Below, one piece after another: positions 1 to 5,473 of a stretch of DNA of 13,281 nt. A program made the position numbers and the translations under genes. How positions within the stretch are numbered: the stretch's first letter is position 1; each line of letters begins with the position of its first letter. The notes below the pieces were generated by a model that was not told where the DNA came from, searched no databases, and saw only the letters and a list, made by a program, of their open reading frames with translations. The stretch spans positions 1-13,281 of the forward strand of contig DASVBE010000239.1 of assembly GCA_036375995.1 (NCBI GenBank), read 5' to 3'. The DNA is from DASVBE01 sp036375995. GTDB taxonomy: Bacteria > Actinomycetota > Actinomycetes > Streptosporangiales > Streptosporangiaceae.

Positions 1-382
1 CGGCGAGCGCCTGGGCGTAGCCGGTGACGAGGCTGTCGCGGCTGCCGGCCGCCAGCCAGACGAGCAGGTCGAGCTGGTCCGTGGCCCACAGGCGGCTGGC
101 GAACGCGGCGGCCAGGTGGGTCTTGCCGGTGCCGGCCGGGCCGGCCGGGCCCGCGGGGCCGATGATCACCGTGGTGCCCGGGTGCAGGGCGTCCCATGGC
201 CCCTGGCCGGTCTCCGGCCGCGGGGTGAAGGCACGGTCCGCGAACGGGACGGTGCCGGACCTGACGGGCCAGATCGTGCGCCGGGCCTGGCCGTCTGCCT
301 GCCTGGCCGGCTGGGGCCCGGTGCGCCGGCCGGGCCGGTGTTCTGCGCGCCTGCTCCGCAGGAGCGCGGCCTGCTCACTCAT
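1..382 (-). CDS. NB-ARC-type STAND NTPase, N-terminal part (runs off left edge)
   Basis: The minus strand is open from an ATG at 382 to the window edge (127 residues, no stop). After a basic, low-complexity stretch (residues 1-40) comes the segment GTVPFADRAFTPRPETGQG (43-61), which resembles the lead-in to the P-loop in actinobacterial NB-ARC/TPR proteins. Then comes VIIGPAG (72-78) and a Walker A motif, GPAGTGKTHLA (81-91), followed by LLVWLAAGSRDSLVTGYAQALA, the usual helix-strand after an NB-ARC P-loop. Proteins of this family are STAND NTPases acting as signalling switches or regulators; the sensor domain (often TPR) would lie outside the window. The start is favoured by a GGAGGAG ribosome site 6 nt upstream and by the 8-bp overlap with the MFS stop, which suggests translational coupling. 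Oddity: the residues before Walker A are a triplicated Gly-Pro-Ala. Family call is good; role unknown. Confidence 0.8.
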   Translation of the reverse strand, partial: MSEQAALLRSRRAEHRPGRRTGPQPARQADGQARRTIWPVRSGTVPFADRAFTPRPETGQGPWDALHPGTTVIIGPAGPAGPAGTGKTHLAAAFASRLWATDQLDLLVWLAAGSRDSLVTGYAQALA

Positions 383-2072
383 TGAGGAGCTCCTCCAGGT
401 CAGGCAGGTCCTCGTCAACTGCGGGGCGGAGCCCGGCCACGGCGAGCAGCGCGGCCAGCAGGGCGGCGGCGCCGCAGATCAGGAACCCGAGCGAGTACGA
501 GTGGCTGAGCGCGTCGAAGGCCACGTGCTTCAGCGGGTTGAACGGCACCACCGTGCCGTCCAGGGTGGTGACGGTGGCGGGCACGGCGTTGGCGCCCAGC
601 GGTCCCGAGGTGACGGCGTGCACGGCACCCTCCACCTCGGGGCGGGCGGCCGCCGGGACGTGTGCCGGGGAGGCGAGGAACGCGGCGTACGCGTCGCTGA
701 GCGCCGGGTGGGCGTCCAGTTGCTGGCGGATCCCGGCGGCGGCCTGGCTGAGCGCGACCGCCCCGATGATCGCCGGGCCGAGCGTGAAGCCGAAGTCGCG
801 GAGCATGTTGGTCGTGCCGCTGGCCATCCCGGCAAGATGGTTGGGGGCGGTGTTCACCGCGATGAGCGTCAGCGCCGAGAGGGACAGCGCGAAGCCGGAC
901 CCGACCAGGATGAACGGGGCTATGACCGGAACCAGAGCCAGCTCGGCGGCCGGGATCGTGGCCAGCCACAGCGCGCCGCAGGCCATCAGCAGCAGCCCGG
1001 CAACCAGCGGCCACTTGGGGTTGTGGCGTTTCAGCAGGCGGATCGTGAGCGGCAGCTGGACGAGCGCGGTGGCGTGGAGGAACAGGAACGCGACCGAGGT
1101 CTTCAGCGGGCTGAATCCCTGGATCGCGGACAGCCGGATGCTGGTCGAGTAGGCCGTTCCGAGGAACGCGAACATGCCGATGATCGTGACCGCGGAGGCG
1201 ACCGCGAAATTGCGGTTGTAAAAGAAATCGAGGCGCAGCAGCGGGGCTTCTGACCGCCGTTCCACAATGATGAACAGGGTCAGGAAGACCGCGAATATCA
1301 GGAACCCGGCCAGTACCGGCCCGCTCCGCCAGCCGTCGCTCGGCCCCTGAACGAAGGCGTAGAGCAGGGCAAACAGCGCCACCGCGATCGTTATCTGCCC
1401 GGCCCAGTCCAGCGACCGGCCTTCCGGGGACGAGGAGCCCTGCGCGGCGATGGCCGAGACGAGGGCGCTGATCAGGGCCAGGGCCAGCACTACCAGGAAG
1501 GCCCATTTCCAGCCGGCCAGCGGATCGGAGCCAAAACGGAATCGCGCGGCGAGACCGCCGAGAAGCGGTGAGAGGCAGCTGCCCATCGACAGGGCCGCCG
1601 CCCAGATCGACACCGAGCGGGCCCGGGCCGAGGCGGAGTACGTGCCCGCGGCGATCATGGCCAGGCTGGTCGGGAAGATGGCCGCCGCGCCGAGCCCGGA
1701 GATGACCTGGCCCGTCCACAGCACCGCCAGGCGGCTGCCGCCCGCCGGGGTCGACACGCCGATGGCCAGGCCGACCGCGAGCATGAGCGCGCCGCCGACC
1801 AGCAGCCGCTTGCGGCCGAAGAGGTCGCCGAGCACGCCGAAGGTCAGTTCCAGGACGCAGACCGGGACCAGGAACGCGTCTGATATCCAGGTGAGCTGGG
1901 CCGAGCTGGTGGCGAGGTCCTGCTGGAAAAGCCCGTTGAGCACGGCCGGGATAGCCAGCGCCATCTGCGCGACGACGACCGCGAGTACCGCGGCAATCAG
2001 CGTGCCGGTCCGCATGACATACATCCGAGATGGGACGTATGTCAGGGTTCTGACGCTCTTGAGATCTTCCAC
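375..2072 (-). CDS. MFS transporter, DHA2 (14-TM) drug:proton antiporter type
   Basis: A 565-residue, strongly hydrophobic protein with about 14 predicted membrane spans. The first starts near residue 23 (TLIAAVLAVVVAQMALAIP). MFS motif A is clear (GVLGDLFGRKRLL, about residues 80-92). The motif-C position reads GSCLSPLLGG, where the usual GP is SP. Length and the hydrophilic loop before the last span (about 455-525) fit the DHA2 family, inner-membrane proton-driven exporters of drugs or metabolites. The GTG at 2072 is preceded by a G-rich stretch (GGTGGGGGG, 8 nt away). ATGs at 2024 and 2015 would start the protein just before the first span but lack a ribosome site. A 28-bp palindrome lies over codons 10-19 of the long form, so the true start matters for how the gene is controlled. 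The last codons contain the ribosome site of the downstream NB-ARC gene. Substrate unknown. Confidence 0.9.
   Translation of the reverse strand: MEDLKSVRTLTYVPSRMYVMRTGTLIAAVLAVVVAQMALAIPAVLNGLFQQDLATSSAQLTWISDAFLVPVCVLELTFGVLGDLFGRKRLLVGGALMLAVGLAIGVSTPAGGSRLAVLWTGQVISGLGAAAIFPTSLAMIAAGTYSASARARSVSIWAAALSMGSCLSPLLGGLAARFRFGSDPLAGWKWAFLVVLALALISALVSAIAAQGSSSPEGRSLDWAGQITIAVALFALLYAFVQGPSDGWRSGPVLAGFLIFAVFLTLFIIVERRSEAPLLRLDFFYNRNFAVASAVTIIGMFAFLGTAYSTSIRLSAIQGFSPLKTSVAFLFLHATALVQLPLTIRLLKRHNPKWPLVAGLLLMACGALWLATIPAAELALVPVIAPFILVGSGFALSLSALTLIAVNTAPNHLAGMASGTTNMLRDFGFTLGPAIIGAVALSQAAAGIRQQLDAHPALSDAYAAFLASPAHVPAAARPEVEGAVHAVTSGPLGANAVPATVTTLDGTVVPFNPLKHVAFDALSHSYSLGFLICGAAALLAALLAVAGLRPAVDEDLPDLEELLNE
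380..395 (-). promoter_or_regulatory. Ribosome binding site and ATG of the NB-ARC gene inside the MFS 3' end
   Basis: On the minus strand, GGAGGAG stands 6 nt before the ATG at 382, within the last codons of the MFS gene, whose TGA stop is at 377-375. The overlap is ATGAGTGA (8 bp). This decides the NB-ARC start and implies the two proteins are made from one mRNA by coupled or reinitiating translation. Confidence 0.7.
2016..2043. promoter_or_regulatory. 28-bp inverted repeat, candidate TetR-family operator
   Basis: Left arm GACATACATCC (2016-2026), 6-bp centre GAGATG, right arm GGACGTATGTC (2033-2043). The arms are complementary at 10 of 11 positions. A roughly 28-bp palindrome next to an exporter gene is the classic layout of TetR-family operators such as that of QacR, and the half site ACATACAT resembles the E. 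coli AcrR operator half site. It sits immediately upstream of the ATG at 2015 and inside the reading frame if the GTG at 2072 is used. No regulator gene is present in the window. The match is by eye; binding is inferred. Confidence 0.5.
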
Positions 2073-2209
2073 GCAGCCTGCCCCCCACCAGGAATCATGA
2101 ACCTCCGGGGTTCGGCACTAGATACTGGCACCGCATCGAGGCATTAGCCATGATTTACGGTAATCAAATTCGAAATTCCCGGCATGCCGAACATGGCGTG
2201 CATATCCGG
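2073..2209. other. 137-bp intergenic region between MFS and LLM oxidoreductase genes
   Basis: This gap separates the end of the permease-hydrolase-oxidoreductase unit from the MFS gene. It is locally AT-rich around 2140-2180, unlike its surroundings. It holds an interrupted palindrome TGATT-TACGGT-AATCA (2151-2166) and the 10-bp palindrome CGGCATGCCG (2180-2189), part of a hairpin described separately. A promoter for the MFS gene is expected here, but I see no convincing -35/-10 pair. No gene is apparent. Confidence 0.5.
2182..2201 (-). terminator. Possible weak terminator hairpin after the LLM oxidoreductase gene
   Basis: The arms GCATGCC (2182-2188) and GGCGTGC (2195-2201) flank a 6-nt loop, 9 nt past the oxidoreductase stop. 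Read on the minus strand the stem has one C-A mismatch and is followed by a T-rich stretch (GGGAATTTCGAATTTG). On the plus strand all seven pairs can form, counting one G-U. Plausible but short; it could equally be a protein binding site. Confidence 0.3.
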
Positions 2210-3136
2210 CTACTTACGGTTGATAAGAGCGAGCACGTTCTCCAGGACGGGGACGGCTTCTTCCCTGGCGGCGTAGCTGGTGATGCCGAGTTCCTCCGCC
2301 TGCCGGGCAAGCTGGCCGGCCATCTCCTCGTGGCTGCCGATGAGCAGGAAAGGCGTCCCGGCCACGTCCTGCGCCGTTGCCCCGGAGATCTTGGCGCTGA
2401 TCTCCCTGGCGGCCGCCGCCCGGTCGTCTGTCAGCCGGACGACCTGCACCAGGGCCTCGATGACCGGCCGGCGGCCCGCCTGCCGTGCCTCGTCCCGGAC
2501 GAGCTGCAGCTGACGGTGCCGTTCGGCCTGCGACCACCGGACCTCATGACGATGGCCATCGGGGAGGGTGCGGCCCAGCCCGCTGAGCCCGACCACCTCG
2601 GCTAGCCGGGCGGCGGTGCGGAGGATGAGCGGGTGCCCGCCGCCGATGGCGAGCCGGACCCGGCCGTCGGCGGGCAGGCCGTCGAGCCGCGACTCGCGCA
2701 GCGTCAGGTGCTGGCCATTCTTTGTCACCGTACGGCCCTGGAGCAGGGCGATCACCGCCTCGGCGAACTCGGCCAGGCGCCCGGCGCGTTCGCCGGGGCT
2801 GGGCCGGTCCCGGCCGATGTCCGCCCACTCGCGCGGGGTGTGGCCCGCGCCGATGCCCAGCAGGACCCGGCCCGGCGCGAGGATGTCGAGGGTGGCGGCG
2901 TCGGCGGCCACGTGCATGGGCTCGCGGACACCGGCCTGGGCGACGCAGGTGCCAAGCCCGAGGGTCTGCGTGACCGCCGCGGCGGCGCCCAGCGCGGGCC
3001 ACGGTGACGCCCCGCAGCCGGGATGGTCAGCGGCCAGCAGCGCGCGGAATCCCCCGGCCTCCAGCCGGCGCGCCAGGCCGAGCCAGGATCCCGGGTCCGC
3101 TGGCGCCGCAAGGATGCTGATCTCAATGCCCGGCAT
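2210..3136 (-). CDS. LLM-class flavin/F420-dependent oxidoreductase
   Basis: A 308-residue luciferase-like TIM-barrel protein, the normal length for the family. Visible family features are an N-terminal strand followed by LARRLEAGGFRALLAADHP (about 20-38), VTQTLGLGTCVAQ (about 55-67), HVAADAATLDILAPGRVLLGIGAG (about 75-98), the RLAEFAEAVIALLQG helix and QHLTL strand, the phosphate-contact-like loop LAIGGG, and the C-terminal TPFLLIGSHEEMAGQL segment. This order resembles the F420-dependent subfamily typified by MSMEG_2516 of mycobacteria, so a cytosolic F420H2- or FMN-dependent redox enzyme is likely; cofactor and substrate cannot be decided by eye. The ATG at 3136 has only a weak ribosome site (GTGAAG). 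It lies 90 bp after the hydrolase stop on the same strand, probably one transcript with the hydrolase and permease. Confidence 0.88.
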   Translation of the reverse strand: MPGIEISILAAPADPGSWLGLARRLEAGGFRALLAADHPGCGASPWPALGAAAAVTQTLGLGTCVAQAGVREPMHVAADAATLDILAPGRVLLGIGAGHTPREWADIGRDRPSPGERAGRLAEFAEAVIALLQGRTVTKNGQHLTLRESRLDGLPADGRVRLAIGGGHPLILRTAARLAEVVGLSGLGRTLPDGHRHEVRWSQAERHRQLQLVRDEARQAGRRPVIEALVQVVRLTDDRAAAAREISAKISGATAQDVAGTPFLLIGSHEEMAGQLARQAEELGITSYAAREEAVPVLENVLALINRK

Positions 3137-3200
3137 GGCTTCACGCTGCGCGCGGGGCCAGGCCGGGGCAAGGGTTTCAGCGCCCAGCGAAAGACCGGCC

Positions 3201-3230
3201 GCGCTTCCGGGTCACGCGCTTCCGGGTCAC
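3201..3230. repeat. Perfect 15-bp tandem duplication at the hydrolase stop codon
   Basis: GCGCTTCCGGGTCAC occurs twice in direct succession (3201-3215 and 3216-3230). The hydrolase stop (TGA at 3229-3227, minus) lies in the second copy, so the first copy is 3' untranslated DNA carrying a spare copy of the stop. It looks like a recent slippage event. Confidence 0.85.
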
Positions 3231-4099
3231 AGGTGCGCTGACAGCCAGGCGTGCACCTCGGGGACACGGTTCTGCAGCAGCGTCAGGTGCCCGTCGTCAT
3301 CGGTCAGCCGCGGCTCGACGCCTGGGATGTGCGCGGCCAGCCATTCACCGTGGCTGAACGGAACGAACATGTCCTGCCTGCCGTGCAGCAGCAGGACCGG
3401 GACCGCGATGCTGGCCAGGTCGAACCCCCACGGCCTGGTGACCATGCAGCCGTCGTCGATCCAGCCCTGGCTGCCGGGCGCCAGGCCGTCATGCGTGGAT
3501 GACGCCAGGTACCCGGCCAGCTCGCCGGTCAGCGCGGCGGCATCTGTCGGCGTGAGAAGTGATTCCATCGCCTTGGCCATCTCCTCCGGCGGCGTGGCCA
3601 GCAGCTCCGCACGGTCCTTCTCGGCCTTGGCCCGGGACGCCGCCGCATCGGTCAGGGCCAGGCGCATGTCATCGACGTTGTCCTGGCCCATGCCCGCGAA
3701 ATAGTCCAGGCCGTCAGCGCCGTACGGGGCCGGCGAGGCGAGCGCGGCGGCGGCGGTCACCAGATCCGGGAGCAGGGCGGCGCACGCCAGCACATGCGGG
3801 CCGCCGCCGGAGATGCCCCACATGGCCAGCCGCCCGATGCCGAGCTCAGCGCAGATCACGCGGACATCACCGGCGCAGTCGGCGACGGTTCGTCCCGGCT
3901 GGGGCGAGGATCCTCCGTACCCCGGCCGGTCATAGCTGATGAGGCGCAGCCCGCGGGCGGCGGCATCCCGCACGTTCGGGCTGTAAAGGTGCCGGGAGTT
4001 CGGCGTGCCCATGTGGACCAGGACCGGCCGGCCAGCGGGATCACCGCAATCCTCGACAGCCAGCGTCCGGCCGTCCGGAGTGCGGACTTCGCGTCCCAT
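3227..4099 (-). CDS. Alpha/beta hydrolase
   Basis: A 290-residue single-domain alpha/beta-hydrolase. The oxyanion-hole region is LVHMGTPNSR (27-36). It is followed by the strand-turn DRPGYGGS (57-64), the nucleophile elbow GISGGG with Ser97, the acid in HGRQD (Asp about 243) and the general base in DDGHLTL (His about 271), so the catalytic triad is complete. No signal peptide, so probably cytosolic. A longer open frame reaches 4273, but its extra N-terminus is Arg/His-rich and lies inside the permease gene. The ATG at 4099 has AAGGAG 5 nt upstream and is clearly the start. It follows the permease stop by 29 bp and precedes the oxidoreductase by 90 bp. The family covers esterases, epoxide hydrolases, haloperoxidases and others, so the substrate is unknown. 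Confidence 0.92.
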   Translation of the reverse strand: MGREVRTPDGRTLAVEDCGDPAGRPVLVHMGTPNSRHLYSPNVRDAAARGLRLISYDRPGYGGSSPQPGRTVADCAGDVRVICAELGIGRLAMWGISGGGPHVLACAALLPDLVTAAAALASPAPYGADGLDYFAGMGQDNVDDMRLALTDAAASRAKAEKDRAELLATPPEEMAKAMESLLTPTDAAALTGELAGYLASSTHDGLAPGSQGWIDDGCMVTRPWGFDLASIAVPVLLLHGRQDMFVPFSHGEWLAAHIPGVEPRLTDDDGHLTLLQNRVPEVHAWLSAHL

Positions 4100-4128
4100 A
4101 CTGTCTCCTTCGCTAGTAGCGCTGCTGC

Positions 4129-5439
4129 TCAGGTGAGCAGCAGCGTGGTGACGGTGGCGGCGAGGCCGGCCACGGCCAGCCCGGCGCCGGTGCGGACGAA
4201 CGTGCGCATCGGCACCACGGCGTCGTAGGAACGGCAGCGCTCGAACCACAGCAGGGTGGCCAGCGACGCCCACGGCGTGATGATGGGGCCGACGTTGGTG
4301 CCGATGAGCAGGGCCAGCAGCTGCTCGTGATGGCTGAACGGGATGACGGCCTCACCCGCCACGTACGCGGGCAGGTTGTTGACCGCGTTGGACAGCCCGG
4401 CGCCGGTCGCGGCCGCGCGCAGCGCGCCCACCGCGCCATCCCCGGTGCCGATCAGCGCCTGGGTGACGGTGCCGAGCCCGTGCAGGCTCACGGTCTGCAC
4501 CACCAGGAAGAGCCCGATCACGAAGATCAGCAGCCGCCACGGGATCAGCCCCGGCCGCAGGACCACCCGCCTCCGCACCGCGAACGCGGCCAGCACGGGC
4601 GCCGCGGACAGCGCGGCGGCGTAACCGAGCTCGATCCCGGTAGTGATGATCACGGTGATGAACAGCAGGCAGGCCAGCGCGGCCACCCAGAACAGCACCG
4701 GGTCGTCCGGCCACCGCGGCAGCGGCGGGTCGTAGCGGTCGGCGCCGCGCGCTCCGCGGCGCCAGAAGAACACCCAGAGGAACACCATGGTCACGGCGAT
4801 CGAGACCAGCTGCACGGGCCACATCCGGCTGGCGAACTCGGCGGGCGGCAGCCCCACCCGGTTCGCCGCGAGCAGGTTGGTCAGGTTGGACACGGGCAGC
4901 AGCAGGCTCGCCGTGTTGGCCAGCCACACCGTGGTCATGGCCAGCGGGATCACGGCGATGCCGGCCTTGCGGGCCAGGGCCAGCATGACCGGCGTGAGCA
5001 GAACCGCGGTGGTGTCGAGGTTGAGCACGGTGGTGGTGGCGGCGGCGAAGACCACGCAGAGGACGAAAAGAGCCGCGTAATTGCCGCGCGCCAGGCGCGC
5101 CACCCGGACCGCGATCACGTCGAAGACACCGGCGTCGGCGGTCAGTTCGGCCAGCACGATGACGCTGCCGAGAAAGAGCAGCAGCGGGAGGATCCGCCGG
5201 ATCGTCGCGCTGGCCTCATGGTGCGGGAGCAGGCCGGTCGCCACGAAGATCAGGCCGAGGACGAGCAGGACAGCGGTGATCCAGTCCAGTACCGGCCGCC
5301 GCGCCGCCGCCGCGCGCCAGCGCGGCCCTAGCCCGGCTGGCACTGCCCCGGCTGGCACTGCCCTGGTTTTCGCTGGCCCGGTCTGCGCAGCCCCGCTGTG
5401 AGCCGCCTGGTTGGGGTCGGCAGAGGGCACACCGGTCAT
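4129..5439 (-). CDS. ArsB/SLC13-superfamily permease (ion transporter)
   Basis: From the ATG at 5439 this is 436 residues: a Pro/Ala-rich cytosolic N-terminus (1-48), then about 11 membrane spans. Hallmarks of the ArsB/NhaD/SLC13 ion-transporter superfamily are VLNLDTTAVLLTPVM (about 138-152), SLLLPVSNLTNLLAAN, the second-half SNAVNNLPAY and GTNVGPIITPWASLATLLW near the C-terminus. The two-fold repeat of Asn-containing half-helices is therefore intact. ArsB members extrude arsenite and relatives move dicarboxylates or Na+/H+. With no arsR, arsC or other arsenic gene nearby, arsenite efflux is only one option. The start is uncertain: an ATG at 5475 overlaps the divergent TIR gene's start, and GTGs at 5358 and 5343 are possible. 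None has a strong ribosome site. It is probably the first gene of the minus-strand unit. Confidence 0.85.
   Translation of the reverse strand: MTGVPSADPNQAAHSGAAQTGPAKTRAVPAGAVPAGLGPRWRAAAARRPVLDWITAVLLVLGLIFVATGLLPHHEASATIRRILPLLLFLGSVIVLAELTADAGVFDVIAVRVARLARGNYAALFVLCVVFAAATTTVLNLDTTAVLLTPVMLALARKAGIAVIPLAMTTVWLANTASLLLPVSNLTNLLAANRVGLPPAEFASRMWPVQLVSIAVTMVFLWVFFWRRGARGADRYDPPLPRWPDDPVLFWVAALACLLFITVIITTGIELGYAAALSAAPVLAAFAVRRRVVLRPGLIPWRLLIFVIGLFLVVQTVSLHGLGTVTQALIGTGDGAVGALRAAATGAGLSNAVNNLPAYVAGEAVIPFSHHEQLLALLIGTNVGPIITPWASLATLLWFERCRSYDAVVPMRTFVRTGAGLAVAGLAATVTTLLLT
5332..5361. repeat. Perfect 15-bp tandem duplication in the permease N-terminus
   Basis: CCCGGCTGGCACTGC occurs twice back to back (5332-5346, 5347-5361). 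In the permease frame it encodes the doubled AVPAG-AVPAG before the first membrane span. Each copy also duplicates a GTG preceded by a G-rich run, which blurs start assignment. Confidence 0.85.
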
Positions 5440-5464
5440 CGTTGCATAGCGCCAGGGTTCCAGC

Positions 5465-5473
5465 GAGGACGGC
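5465..5473 (+). promoter_or_regulatory. Ribosome binding site deciding the TIR-NACHT start at 5474
   Basis: GAGGA at 5465-5469 is 4 nt from the ATG at 5474, the best ribosome site of the three in-frame candidate starts (5474, 5525, 5549). The other two have at best a GAG or AGG only 2-3 nt away. A CATAAT at 5501-5506 resembles a -10 box and would instead favour the later starts, but it has no recognisable -35. Confidence 0.45.

Noticed and set aside
24..1253. Plus-strand 409-codon frame opposite the NB-ARC and MFS genes
   Set aside because: Low-complexity Arg/Gly/Glu-rich translation with no domain. The minus strand carries a clear MFS transporter and P-loop protein.
2568..3704. Plus-strand 378-codon frame opposite the oxidoreductase and hydrolase
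   Set aside because: Ser/Arg/Pro-rich shadow translation crossing two real genes on the other strand and the gap between them.
4100..4273. N-terminal extension of the alpha/beta hydrolase to 4273
   Set aside because: The added residues are Arg/His-rich, lie inside the permease gene, and a strong AAGGAG ribosome site precedes the ATG at 4099.
4327..5331. Plus-strand 334-codon frame opposite the permease
   Set aside because: His/Gln/Arg-rich shadow of hydrophobic membrane segments on the minus strand; no domain.
4129..5439. Assigning the permease as arsenite exporter arsB
   Set aside because: Superfamily motifs fit, but no arsR, arsC or other arsenic gene is nearby and sequence alone does not separate ArsB from other SLC13-like carriers.
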